From the NCBI GenBank assembly GCA_905221605.1, contig CAJNDS010002750.1, positions 1-64,000 of the forward strand: 64,000 bases of DNA, given 5' to 3'. The notes under the pieces were generated by a model. It was given only the letters and a program-made list of their open reading frames with translations, was not told the origin of the DNA and searched no databases. Numbering within the stretch: the stretch's first letter is position 1; each line of letters begins with the position of its first letter. The DNA comes from Symbiodinium natans (taxonomy: Eukaryota; Sar; Dinophyceae; Suessiales; Symbiodiniaceae). This document shows positions 47,708-58,559 of this stretch, in pieces. The position numbers and the translations under genes were made by a program.

Positions 47708-48481
47708 GCCTGCACAGTGGCGGTCGCTCACATGCTCTGCTGATGGTCTTACACATCTTCTCTACTACGTCTATGGTCCTTGTTGCAGTGCTCTTCGAGT
47801 GGTCTATGCTCTTGGAGTGAAGTGGTCTTACCCTCCCCGAGGACCATGCCGGCAGAGTCACATCAACACAGCAGAAAAACCCTACCATATCAAAGAATCA
47901 ATGTACACCATACTTCGCCGCATGGCTTGACACGTCATGTCGGTCATCATGCGCTAACAACGGACGGCCTCAGCTCCAAAGTCTTCGACATACACGCGGT
48001 GCTTTGTCAAGACTGCCTGCTCCTCGTTTTTCAAAGGTAGTCTCAGGCAGTCCAGCATGCCGGGATCAATGTTGCCGTTCCCAGGAAGTGGAACGACTGA
48101 CTGCTCCTACTGTGCACGGCCTCTGGCGGATCGGGGCCATATGGGTTGGACATCATCACGGGCACCTTTCTTCACTAACAGGACACCCAGCTGTGTTCTC
48201 ACATCTTCTTTGCATGAGTGCCACACTTTTCGTGCTTTAGAGGGCTTCGTTAGGCTTCGATGAAGAACTCATAATGAATGATTCATGCCTCTCACGTCTG
48301 AGGAGATGTCTGATCGATTTAGCCACGTGCCTTTTCTCGTATTTTCCAAGGACACGACTGCAGTCTCAATAGCATGGGGTTCCTGTGTTCGACCCTACTG
48401 CGCGTATAGAAGTCAAGTAATGCTGAGCCCTCACCCTCGTCATGAGCTGATACTGTCAACATGAAGCTTCTTGCTCTCTTC

Positions 48482-48640
48482 CTAACTCGACAGTCTCTGC
48501 ATTTCAATGGCGATCAATGGCGTATCTGCTTGCTCTGCAACATCGCAGCCTATGATGTACTTGTAACACATCTCAACATGGTTCAGGAGCTTGCCTCGAA
48601 CTGGGCAGAGCCATAAGCCTGCGGCCGCTCCTGCATGCGG
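48482..48640 (-). CDS. Candidate terminal exon, unidentified
   Basis: The minus frame reads GKLLNHVEMCYKYIIGCDVA then EQADTPLIAIEMQRLSS and a stop. The frame upstream is Cys/Ala-rich and may be intron. No family recognised. Confidence 0.35.
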   Translation of the reverse strand, partial: PHAGAAAGLWLCPVRGKLLNHVEMCYKYIIGCDVAEQADTPLIAIEMQRLSS

Positions 48641-48716
48641 CAGACTGCAAAGACTGCATACTGCGGCACTATGCTGACTGAGCCCTGTTGCAAACCCACT
48701 TCCTTCTCTCACTCTC

Positions 48717-50010
48717 TCACTCCTCTATTTTTTTCTCATGTTTCGTCGTGTCGTGAAAAGAGACGGACGCCCAAGAAGCAAAGAGCGGGGAGGCTTGTGA
48801 GCAACAATATTCAAAGGTGTTCCCACCGAGGCCTGAGGTGTATTTATCAAAGGGGATGTTGACCAGGGAATTTAAACTATCGGTCGGAGCCTGTGAGTAA
48901 TTAGGCCGACATGCTGGAATGCACAGTCCAAACCCAAGAAGAAAACGACCCAAACGGAACAAGAATGTGCTACCAACCTCTCGACTGTTCATTTGTGGAA
49001 AGTGCCCTGCGGGTCCTGTGGTACAGCAGCTTGCAGATCCCAATAAGGAGGCGATCGTGGCCGCCGGGGTGGGGGAGGAGGGGGCGGGGGTGGAGGGATT
49101 GGAAAGTGCAACGGCGCGGAGCCGTAGTCGTACATGGTGGAGACCTGCACAAGTGCAGACGCTCACGCAGAAGCCTGTTAAAGCACAGACTCTGAGTTTT
49201 GTGTTTTGCTTTTTGGTTGCTGTTTTGCGGCTCTGGCCTCGCTGGTCCCGGAAGTGAAGACCTTGTTCATGCGCGACCATGCCGTGTAGAACCTGCTTTG
49301 TCTCAGTGGAGCGACTGCGACATTCGACCAAGTTGAAGCCGTGCGCAAGCAGAGAGACTCTCTAGCACATCATCGAGGATGACAACGAATACTAGCAAAA
49401 ACAACAACCAAGCTGTGCCGGACATCCAGTCGCTGCTGGACATATTGATGATTCTGAAGCCGCCGTGCAGCACAACCCAAAGTGTGACCCAGTGCATCAG
49501 GCAGGTTGTTAAACTGCAGTGCTTTCAAGACGTGCCGGGCATACGAACCTGCTCTACCTCAGAGGCACACTCTGAAAAGCTCATCCGAAGACACCGCTGA
49601 AGCAGCTGCACCCACCCAAAGCCCTACACCAGCAGGCAACCATGATTCAGTGAACATAACTGACAACAGGTCTGAAAAGAATTCTGACATGCCTGGCAGT
49701 CAACATTGCACGTTGTCTGCGTGCCGCGACGCTGTGGCACCACAACTATTACAAGTGAACAGGTGCAGACGGATTCTAGCTGATAGAGTTCCAAGCGATC
49801 ACATTTCTACAGTACTTTGCTGTCGTCAACGGCTTTCATTCTGTGCGAGTTCAGCTGTTGCCGCTAAACAGAGAATGGGCTCAGCACCAATTAACAGTGT
49901 CAGACTGAGAAGCGATAGATCTGAACTACCGTTTGCTGACATGAAAACATCGCTTGTTCATCGAAAGGCAAGTCCGCGCGCATCTTTGTACCAGCCTCGT
50001 CTCAATTGAA
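48717..50010. other. Region between genes with two weak minus-strand exon candidates
   Basis: After a TGTGCATTCCAG acceptor near 48912 the minus frame reads PNYSQAPTDSLNSLVNIPFD then KYTSGLGGNTFEYCCSQASP and runs to a stop near 48717. At 49497-49303 a frame has a membrane-like segment GTAWLLFLLVFVVILDDVL. Neither is linked to a gene. The 3' flank of the SDR gene lies just below 50020. Confidence 0.3.
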
Positions 50011-50019
50011 ATTATTGGC

Positions 50020-53000
50020 TCAGCTGGGGCCTCTCATGAGCCCCATTCCGCCATCACAAACAATGCACTGCCCTGTGATTTGCGTCTCGCTTGCCTGCGA
50101 AAGGGTCTGAAGGTCCGGATGCTAGAAATTGATATGACTCTCATTGACTCTCGATCGCATGCTTCGCATTGCACATTACCCGCTTCACCGATGCCTCCAG
50201 AAGCATAAGAATTGTTGCTGCCACTTTGTCCTTGACGTGTCGTAATGCGCAACACAGTGACGATCCATGAGCTTGGGTCCTCACCCTCATTGCTGTGCAA
50301 CGCAGTGCTGCCCAGCCACAGGAGTAGCAACTGCTCTCATGGGAATGCTTTCTTCCAGCCGCCGCTTGACAAAGTCGTAAATCTCAGGGCCCATGCCTGC
50401 AACACGATTGCTCTGCTACATGGCCCATGGCACATCCGAGATTAGAGACTTCGCGCCTTCCCGAAGCCATCGACCCTCAATGAATCCGGGGCAGACGGCA
50501 TTAACCACGATCTCGGGGCCAAGGACCTTTGCCATGACCTCAGGCTGGAAATCGTGAGCCACCTCGACACTATATGACACTATCGACAGACACCTACACC
50601 AAGGGCCGCGCCGCAGTAAGGGCATTCAGTGCTGCCTTGGACATCCTTAGCATGCAGCTCTCATCGGCAAGCAAAAAGGACTTCATGGCTTTTGCCTTTG
50701 CTCGCGTTGTACCATTTCGAGAAGAGCGTGTTCCACACTTGCATAGGCTCATAGGCTCACAGGCTCGCGTGCGTGGAGCATCCAGATCCAGACTGTTGCT
50801 TTTCCGGGTTTTACATACTCGTTTTGAGGAGGCCCAACTGTGACTAAAACTCAAAATGCGACACGCCCAAGTACCCCGCGTCTGTCGCGAGGTTAGAAAA
50901 ACGAAACATCCCCCCTCTCGCATCGCATTTAGGTTTATGCCTTTCGAAGCCGAAAATTCAGTAAAAAGCCCCAGGACCAGGAGGCCTCGATATTGGTTTA
51001 TGAATTAGATATTCCATTGAAAACCTCAAAGTATATTGGAATTCTGAGGTATCCAAAGATTCATGGAATTCTTGAAACCAAAAAATAAATTTTGAAATCG
51101 TTCCCCCGTCCCGTCGTATCATCTGCCGCCCCCCCCCCCCACGCCGACCCCAAAACCCCAAATCTAAAACCAAGATTTTCGCACAAAACGTTTCGCTCAA
51201 AACTTTCGCGCAAAACGTTTCGCTCAGAACGTTTCGCTCAAAACGTTATTGGGACCCAAACCCTATACAATTTCTATAAACCCTAAACCCTAAACCCTAA
51301 ACCCTAAATCAGCCCCCCTTCCCACGGGAAGAGATGCTGCCGCGGTGTCCCACGCCGCGGTCCCCGTCGCAACAGGGGGGGGTGGTCAACCCGGTTCGCC
51401 ATGACATCTCGCCCCCACGACCCCTAAAAGGTTTCCAGAAGCCAGACTCCCAAAAGAATTCCAGCCAGGCTAATTTTGCCAAAGGATGACAAGCTTCACG
51501 TTCCCGGAAAACCTGCCACAGCGTCCCAAACCGTGGCCCCCGTCAAAAAAAATGCTTTATGCTTTATTTTTGTTTGTCCAGTAATATTCTTACGCCAAAA
51601 ACAAGTATATGTGTTGCAGAACCCCTAAGCCCTAAACCTCTTAACCCTAAACCCTTAACTCTTAACCCCAAACCCCTAAACACATAAACCCTAAACTCCA
51701 AGGCCCTAAACCCCTTAACCCTAAACCCCTCCTGACCCTAGAGTTTAGGGTTCAGGACGCCAAAACCCTAAACCTTAGCCCTAAACCCTAGAGTTTAGGG
51801 TTTAGGAGCCCCAAAACCATAAACCTTAGCCCTAAACCCTAGAGTTTAGGGTTTAGGAACCCCAAAACCCTAATCCTTAGCCCTAAACCCTAGAGTTTAG
51901 GGTTTAGGAACCCCAGATGGCGGGGGAAAGCAACAGCAGTTCACTTCAGCAGAACCGCAATTTGCATTTAAGCAATCGCAAAATTATCAAAATTCGGTCA
52001 GCTCCCTTCAGGACCTCAAACTTTAGAGAATCTTCCAGACCCTGAGATGTTCAGGATCCTTTCTTTCAGAATTGAATACCAGATCCCGGTATAGCAGAGA
52101 ATATATTATACATCATCAATCGATTGTAGAGGATTTGGTCCATTTATGATCTGTAATTCCAAATCCATACATTCACAATTTAATCGTGGAAAATCCCTCA
52201 TTCCCTACCTGAGAATGCCCGAGCATCATTTTCAGCGTCTCCGTAACGGGAAAAAGGTACGTGCAAGCCGGCTCCAGCCCCACAGCCACGGATGCTGGTA
52301 TTAGGCGCTCGGCAACAAATTATCTTAAATGGCGCTACTGAAAGCAGCCTTAAAAAAAATGACGACCCAGTTAAAACACAAAAAAAAGCCCAGTGGGGCT
52401 AATTAAAAGGCCCGACCCGCAGCAGTCAACGACCCCCTTGCTCACATCATCTAATCCTATGTCGTGCCCGTAGGCTAAAATCTATGCCGAACAGATATAC
52501 ATATATATATATATACATACATATGTAGCAGAACCCAAAAGACGATATTGTGGTGAGCAAGGGGGCTAGGCCCGTGAAAGTGCAAGAAATACTCTGTTTA
52601 TTTAATCCTAAACCTTCAAACAACTAAAGACAAGTGCCTATTCGATTATCAATCCACCCGCTACGCATGTCTTCCATTTTAATTACAAACTAAAACCAAC
52701 CCAACATGGTTATGCACGACACCCCGGTGCAGGGGGTTCCTCTGCAGCATCTGGGCACCGAAATGCCGCTCGAGGAACCCCCTGCCCGTCTCGTAAGGGA
52801 GTACACAGTTCCGTTTGTTATGCGTTTAGCTGCTGCCTTAGCTACGGTTTTACCGACAACTCGAACTGTGTACTCCCCAATAATAATGGCCGCGCAGCGG
52901 CTTCCGAGACGAGGAGATGTAATGTAAGGCAAGGACACCCAGTAATGCAGATCTACTTCAACACTTCCACGCCCGTCCAACCCCAAAGCTAGCATATAAG

Positions 53001-54911
53001 AACAAGCTACAACCCTGCACTGCGAAACTGAACTATGAACCCACACTCCTCGTCTCGGAAGCACGCTAGAAAAAAATCTCTCTGAAGGCACAGCTTGCCG
53101 ACGTGCAGGAAAGAAAAAAGGGATCTTTGTCCCTGGGGAGTATAAGGTTCAGGGTTCAGGGTTCAGGGTTGAGGATTTAGGGTTTAAAGTTTAGGGTTTA
53201 GAGTGTAGGGTTTAGGGTTGAAGGTTTTGGGTTTAGGGTGTAAGTTTTAGGGTTTAAGGCAGGGCTCAAAGTTTAGGGTTTAGGGCTTGAAAGGTGAAAC
53301 GGTGCTTAAGCCGCCTTTAAACAAAATGAGCACTTCAAATTGCTCAACGTTAGTGCATGAATAATCGTCCACAACAATACCCAACATCTCACAACCTATG
53401 TCTGGAATCCCAAGATTAGATTTTTGAAGAAAAAAATACATGCACGTGCAAAACTCTTGAAATGGCGCTACAGCAGCCTTAAAAAATGGGAAAATGAGGG
53501 AGGAGGTATTTATATATATCTGTATATATATATATACATCAATGTATGTTTATATAAACAGATAGAAATGAAGAATATATCACTCAGTCACCGGAGCCCC
53601 TTGCGTCCGGATCCTGATGATCATCCTCATCCTCCTCGTCCTCGAACCGAGGCAAACGCCTCAAGTGGCCCAGATGGGCGACAGTGTCCCAAACCCTTTG
53701 GTTTGGTCGCCGGAAGAAAAATTTGGCTTTGGCCTTGGCCCTTGCCTTGGCCTCAGCCGAAACCTTGCGCCACTCCGCAAGTTGCGAATTTCGCAACTGC
53801 AACGTGACGCGATTTCGAGGCATAGGCCTCAAACACCGGTCGCTGCGCTGGTACTCACCTGCCGTGCCACACCAGGAAAACAAAGCAAGCGAACAAGCGC
53901 AAGAAACAAACAGACCAGCCTTTCATGCGGATAAAATCGCACCAGGTGCAGTCGCCGCAAGGCAGACGGCTTATGTCGTTCACCCTCCTGCCCCAGAAAA
54001 CACACCGACGAAACGCCCACAACAAGAAACGGAAGGCAACGGCAAGAATCATCGAAGGCCAGAAGCACGAAAAAAAACGGTCAATGGCCTGCTCCTCTTC
54101 CTGGGACTCTGACCCAGCTCCTCCTCCGCCACATGCTCCTTGGACCAGGAGACAGCATCACATAAAACATGTTTTCAGGACAACTAAACAGGCGCACAAC
54201 CAAGACGCGAACCAAAAAAACAATAAACGCTGAAAAAGACGAGATGCCGCCAATGCCCTGTCGTTCCTCGTGGCCTAAAAACAATGTCAGCGCAAACTCT
54301 TGAAGAACACCACGAACCAATCGCATAAGCCACGGACGTCGTTCTCCAAGACGGGCTCGGGCTCCTGGAAGCAAAAAAAGAACAATACCATGCAAGCTGG
54401 CCTGAAACGCACACCCGCTTCACCTGAACCCGAAAGACTCTCGAGTCCGCCTCGTCCGCATGCTCCTCCTCCTCCTCCTGAAAATCAAAAGAAACAAATT
54501 GCAACCCTGTTACAAACCATCAGTGCAAGTACGGCGCAGCGAACTCCTCGACATCAAAGACGTCAATGACGACCTAAACAAAAGAAGAACACACGTTTCT
54601 CCATACCTTCTTAAAGACCAACAACAAAAATATTGCAAACGAATAGCGTGCTGGTTCCCGCTGCCGCTCGGGACTTCCTCAGAACAGCATCACGAATAAC
54701 AGAATATATCAAGAAGATAATGAGCCAAGTACAACCGAGGAAACGGCGGGGAGTTCCGTCGACTCGGAAGCCTCCCGAACCAACAAGAACAAAACAAAGA
54801 AACCATCCCGGACTAGATCAGACTGCCCCCACCTCGATGTCGTCCAGGAGGCTTGCCCAAAAAAGGGCCGACACCTGGTCCTCCCCTTCCTGCCGGAAAA
54901 CAACAAGAACG

Positions 54912-54948
<37 letters not shown>

Positions 54949-56990
54949 GAAGAAGAACAACGCAACCTTGATTTCCTAGCACATGAGGGACTTTTCCAGT
55001 TGACGAGAATGCGTGAGCTATCCTGACATCATTTAGGGTCCAATTAAGCTTCGTACGAATCTCGTGAAGACTTCAAGTATCCAAGTAGACGAACTCGTGG
55101 AAAGACACACTTCTACGTCTAGAGAGCGGCAGAAATCGATCTTCAAATCTTCTGGCATTCGGTTAGATCTCGAGTAGATGGAGAAGATGGAAAATGGAGA
55201 AGATGGACAGAGATGGAACATCTCCCGTTTTCTCTGAGGTAAAGACATTAGCCATTCAAGGTCCTTTGATGGGATATCTCCCTGATTATTGGGTTCAAGC
55301 CTGTGAATGTAACGATGGGATTCTGAAAACCTTTGGTGAAGACTGAAGAGCGGACGGTTAAACATGTGAGCAGATGCGAGTAGGACTTCTTTAATAACGA
55401 GCAGTTGTAAGAATTACGGGGAAAAAGATGGGAAGGTGTTCTTGGGGCGTCAACTACAGCTTCAGGGGCATCCATACATGCACCGAATCAGCCAGCTTTC
55501 GGGCCCATGGGCCCGTCTCCGGAAAAGACTATTCCCATCAGCCCTTAAGATGGATGTCACGAATTTCTTATATACAACATTTGCGAACGTGCGTCAAGTA
55601 GGCCACAGAGCTGCCAACCTCGGCTCGAATGTCGCCCTAGCTGCACACTGCTGAGCATCTCACGTCTCCATATGCGAATCTAAGAAGCAGTGTGGTATGC
55701 CCCTGCGACTGAGGAGACATTGACGATACGGCCCCCTCCCGCCTGGACAGTCACTGACACATCCGACTTGCTGAAATCGAATCGATTCTAAGTCTAAGCA
55801 TTCTCACGATTGGTCGCAATGGCTCGCAACTGATCAACTGCACGTCCTGGCCTTCCGCATGTGTGGAGCGCACAACCGGATCATGTTGAACGCGCCAATT
55901 GCATTCAGATCCTGGAAGCTGCGAGCTTCCATGATTCATAAGGTTCTTAGTCACATTCGTCTTAATCCCAAACTTTAAAAGCCCAAGCCCCGCTCTTAGA
56001 TGCTCTGAGCAGAGGATCGTAGATGCGTCGGAAATCCGCTGACGCTAGACCCTCCAAGTCGCCATGGTGAACAAACTTGGTCGTCCCAGCATTGTTCCTT
56101 AAAGCCAGAACGCAACCAAGAATCTTGCTACAAGGAAGCCTGTGCCCCACGAGCACTCCAGAGCCAAGCCAAGCGTCACCAAAAAATCAACTCGCCCAAA
56201 CCTCTTCACCTGGGGTGCCCGGCTGTCATGAGACTCCAAGGCAATATCACTGCATGTCGATGTTCGTGCAGAGCTATTTCGTATGTGAATATACAGATAT
56301 ATATATATGTATACACATATATATATATACATATACATATACATATATACATATATACATATATACATACATACATACATACATACATACATACATACAT
56401 ACATACATACATACATACATACATACATACATACATACATACATACATACATACATACATACACACTGTATATGTGTATACCGCTTCATATAGCACCATG
56501 TTCCAGACCGTCTCCGCCACAAGTTTTTCACAACCACCGTCAGTGGCAACGTCTGCCTGACACAGGAGCACCTGCAATATGTGCACCCAAGCATTGTGTT
56601 GGGGACCATGATGGTGTGATGGACCATGCAAACGCTCATACTGATCTGCATCCTGCCTGTGCACCAGTGGCTGCGCACCCCTGGAACGCATCATGACTCA
56701 GCATGCCATCACTGTCAGGTATGTCACGCCTGTCACGCTACAGCTAGAACACAGCTGTTCAGCTCGACCTCTCCTCCGCCACCTTGGCTGCAGCTTCTGC
56801 GCTCTTGCTGAAGTTCACGACCTCAGTACCGAACTGCTAGCAATGTGGTAATCTTGTGATCCACAAGGACAGAAGACTGCGGACCTGCCGCAGCAGAGAC
56901 TGGGAGCCAGGCCACGGCACAGCCGCGCTCAGCTAGCCGATGCGACAGCGCAGCACCCACACCAGACGAAGCACCTGTGACGATAGCGAC
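50020..56990 (-). CDS. Short-chain dehydrogenase/reductase (SDR), 12 exons recovered, one intron of about 5 kb
   Basis: Exons: 56990-56916 ([20 protein letters not shown], the TGxxxGxG cofactor motif), 56821-about 56769 ([17 protein letters not shown]), 56571-56509 ([20 protein letters not shown]), 56209-56178 ([11 protein letters not shown]), 56097-56019 ([20 protein letters not shown]), 55911-55852 ([20 protein letters not shown]), 55742-55701 ([14 protein letters not shown], catalytic Ser region), 50645-50612 ([11 protein letters not shown], catalytic Lys), 50538-50457 ([20 protein letters not shown]), 50396-50320, 50230-50189 ([14 protein letters not shown]) and 50085-50020 ([13 protein letters not shown], stop TGA). 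Phases fit almost throughout; the exon with the catalytic Tyr is missing between 55701 and 50645, and the first exon is unknown. Donors are GT, GC and GA (56177, 56018). It should reduce or oxidise a carbonyl/alcohol with NAD(P)(H); substrate unknown. GxxxGxG plus NNAG, SS and SKAAL suggest a functional enzyme if the Tyr exon exists. Confidence 0.92.
51179..51250. repeat. Short tandem repeat of AAAACGTTTCGCTC
   Basis: About five copies of a 14-17 bp unit lie directly beside the first telomere-like block. Confidence 0.8.
51276..51309 (+). repeat. Telomere-type (CCCTAAA)n block, CCCTAAA on plus strand
   Basis: Four perfect head-to-tail CCCTAAA units. Degenerate CCCTAAA units continue at 51620-51730. 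Confidence 0.9.
51733..51915. repeat. Four tandem 50-51 bp units, each an inverted pair of telomere repeats
   Basis: Each unit has CCTAAACCCTA, a GAG spacer and TTTAGGGTTTAGG, followed by a CCCCAAAACC linker. The GAGTTTA mark recurs at 51741, 51791, 51842 and 51893. Each unit can fold into a hairpin of telomere sequence. Confidence 0.9.
52433..53062. repeat. Cluster of perfect inverted repeats (hairpins)
   Basis: Perfect arms: 52433-52445 with 52553-52565 (CCCCCTTGCTCAC); 52730-52742 with 52772-52784 (CAGGGGGTTCCTC), with CGGTGC/GCACCG nested beside it; 52900-52916 with 53046-53062 (17 bp, GCTTCCGAGACGAGGAG). A near-perfect 15-16 bp pair (GGGAGTACACAGTTC) lies at about 52797-52811 with 52863-52877. 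Loops run from 29 to 129 bases. Such a density in 630 bp is unlike the rest of the window; the segment lies between the two telomere-like blocks. Confidence 0.85.
53146..53290 (-). repeat. Degenerate telomere-type (TTTAGGG)n block, TTTAGGG on plus strand
   Basis: About 18 degenerate units of TTTAGGG, TTCAGGG and TGTAGGG. Orientation is opposite to the block at 51276-51309, so the two blocks face outward like the two ends of one linear chromosome. Confidence 0.85.
53584..54903 (-). CDS. Gene of very small exons with acidic/basic C-terminus, inside the SDR intron
   Basis: Minus-strand exons with T-rich acceptors: about 54895-54840 ([19 protein letters not shown], donor GAG|GTGGGG), then short pieces [22 protein letters not shown] and a possible 15-base microexon [37 protein letters not shown] (donor CAG|GTGAAG), [37 protein letters not shown], then 53986-53920 [16 protein letters not shown] and the last exon 53858-53584 ([37 protein letters not shown], stop). 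The last two join in phase. CxxCxxC could bind a metal. Exons of 15-90 bp and T-rich acceptors differ in style from the SDR and S15 genes. No family recognised; several of the smallest exons are guesses. Confidence 0.5.
54911..54955. repeat. (AAC)n microsatellite
   Basis: About twelve AAC units, just upstream (on minus) of the first exon seen of the small-exon gene. Confidence 0.9.
54980..55690. other. Right flank of the odd segment; one weak minus-strand frame
   Basis: A minus frame at 55365-55033 is open for 110 codons and partly protein-like ([20 protein letters not shown]), but A/T-rich and unlike the SDR exons in codon use. The missing SDR exon with the catalytic Tyr was looked for here and not found. 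Confidence 0.35.
56295..56463. repeat. (AT)n then (ACAT)n microsatellite in an SDR intron
   Basis: An AT/ATAC tract grades into about 24 perfect ACAT units (56365-56463). It lies in the intron between SDR exons ending at 56509 and starting at 56209. The Tyr/Ile/His-Thr and Met/Tyr/Val/Cys ORFs here are artefacts. Confidence 0.95.
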
Positions 56991-56999
56991 CTGGGAGGC

Positions 57000-57830
57000 T
57001 CAGCTGCTCTACATCAAGCTGACACGGGTTTTTGCCACGATCGGCCAGCCTTGCCGGAAAGGACTGGCGGAAGATCTCCTTGCACTGGCAGGCAGTATAC
57101 ATGGCGTGCACTCCGATGACCGGATCTCGAACAATCTCGAACACACCCTGCAATCCATGCCCAACAGTGCCTGCAACAGGGCAAGCTTCAAGCTGTGCCA
57201 CCAGTCGCCGCACACGGCCGGCGGCCATGAGCCAAACGCAAGGAATCTACTGGAAGCAGTGAATCGTCATGTTTCATTTACGTGAATGTCAAGGGCCTGG
57301 TGCAAGTTGCAAGCGATTGCTGGCTAATGCTCTAATGATGTTTGTTAGAGATTCAAAGCGGGGGCGGCGGGGGAGCAAGCTCACCTACCAGGAAACAAGC
57401 ACAAGCAGCGAGTCTGAAACAAAATCCACTCAAGCTATGCGAATGTGCCAGTGGACGGTGGACATATCAGTGACCCGTAGGGTTCTGAGGATCAGGCCCA
57501 GGTGCGCGAAGTCAGAATCAGAATCGTTCCTGCAGTATGGGCCGCTTCATGCGTATGCGGTGGCTGGCGGCACAACATGCGAAGGAAGATAGCCCGCGAT
57601 ACGTCCATGGAACTGTGAGCTTCATTATTGGATTTTCTAAGGACGGGGCGTTGCAAAGGCAGATGAGTCCAGGCATCGCCCCAAGGCTTTGTTGGAGGAG
57701 TCCTACGATGAAAATGCATGGAACCTGATTCTGCCTGCTGGAAGCAGGTCGACATTCCCAACAAAACTGATGAGGATCGATATTTCCAACACCTGATGAG
57801 CAGGTGCGCATTGCAAAGTTATTTCTTAAG
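57000..57830. other. Upstream flank of the SDR gene
   Basis: A minus ATG frame at 57228 (MAAGRVRRLVAQLEA) could be the missing first SDR exon, but the join is not supported. 57764-57492 has weak competing frames. Nothing else stands out. Confidence 0.35.
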
Positions 57831-57833
57831 CGC

Positions 57834-57942
57834 CTGTCTGGAACTTGCCGCCGATGATGTGGCGCCATCTGGTTCCCAGCAATGACGCTGACGACCCAAA
57901 TTCAAAGGGGTCGGCATCGCAACTTTCTCAAACGTCTTCTGC
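57834..57942 (-). CDS. Candidate exon, unidentified
   Basis: Between GCGCTCAG at 57943 and a CAG|GCGC donor (GC type), the frame reads QKTFEKVAMPTPLNLGRQRH then CWEPDGATSSAASSRQ. Boundary phases are consistent (2 to 0). No family recognised. Confidence 0.4.
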
Positions 57943-58427
57943 CTGAGCGCATCGGACGACGGGATGCCACAGAATGCTACACTGAAGCTGCGCTGACAAT
58001 GCTGAACATTGCTGAACATTGTTCTGAACAGCTCGTCGCCATGGCCCTGGCGATTCTCCGGAGAGCTCAGAGAGCTCAGGCTCAGCAGAGTGACCAGTCC
58101 AAAAGGGCTGAACACGTCGCGGGGCTGCGGGTGCTCGAGCCAAACAGAGACCGCGGCACATGCGAGGTTCCACAGCGCACTGCTTTAACCATGTAGTTGC
58201 TTTACAGCTACATGCCAGGTCATTCTCAGGATACGGCAGGATACTTGCAGAGTCAGGGTGTCGTCACAAGAGTGTCAGAATCGTTCCTCATCATGGCCGA
58301 GGTCAGCCCTGGGTCAGCTGCTTCAGCCACCTCCCTCCTGAGCTGTGCACACGTGGAGCCAGCATTCAGCGTCTCTCGGCATGCCATGAACGGGAACCAG
58401 GATGATGATAATGAATCCTAGTCTGCT

Positions 58428-58553
58428 CTAGTCATCTTCGGCACTGAGCCGCGGGATGACGCGAACTCGAATTCGGTCACAGTCTGCGTGATCGCGGATG
58501 TCCAGATTGTAGGTCTGATCCTCGGGCCGAGCATGGCCGAGCAAGCTGGTACG
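58428..58553 (-). CDS. Terminal exon with YNLDIR (Tudor/SH3-like repeat) motif
   Basis: After a TTGGTTGTTCTCAG acceptor the phase-0 frame reads RTSLLGHARPEDQTYNLDIR then DHADCDRIRVRVIPRLSAED, Asp and a TAG stop. The pattern TYNLD(V/I)R-x-HA-x-x-x-RI matches the exons at 59303 and 34042 and the kinase repeats. It is the C-terminus of its protein; upstream exons are not found. Confidence 0.6.
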   Translation of the reverse strand, partial: RTSLLGHARPEDQTYNLDIRDHADCDRIRVRVIPRLSAEDD

Positions 58554-58559
58554 CTGAGA

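Larger units (their letters stand above)
45077..48130 (-). repeat. Array of duplicated exon-like units (ANIRVY / DPPAEAM units)
   Basis: On the minus strand a short segment reading AALANIRVYSDGSDS, preceded by an AG acceptor, recurs at about 47583-47538, 46683-46638, 46310-46260 (AALPNIRVYSEA) and 45245-45190 (AALANLRVYG), with a weaker copy near 48040-47990. A partner unit about 90-130 bp upstream (NPYGPDPPAEAAMCRDDSS; diverged as ADPGGPTPPMEAMCF) recurs at about 47710-47640, 46810-46740 and 45420-45370, with a DNA-level echo at 48115-48160. It looks like repeated duplication of a two-exon block. The 368-codon plus ORF across it (45845-46951), the longest in the window, is probably antisense. 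Confidence 0.6.
50640..55700. other. SDR intron of about 5 kb containing foreign-looking DNA
   Basis: The SDR protein breaks off after VSSVAG at 55701 and resumes at SKAALN at 50645. The intervening DNA is more A/T-rich, especially A-rich on the plus strand at 53.9-55.0 kb, and contains telomere-like blocks, hairpins and another gene. The exact borders of the odd segment are not visible; sequence character changes near 50.88 kb and near 55.4 kb. Insertion and misassembly are both possible. Confidence 0.6.

Noticed and set aside
56077-56696. Several Tyr/Ile/His-Thr and Met/Tyr/Val ORFs
   Set aside because: They are translations of the (ACAT)n microsatellite in an SDR intron.
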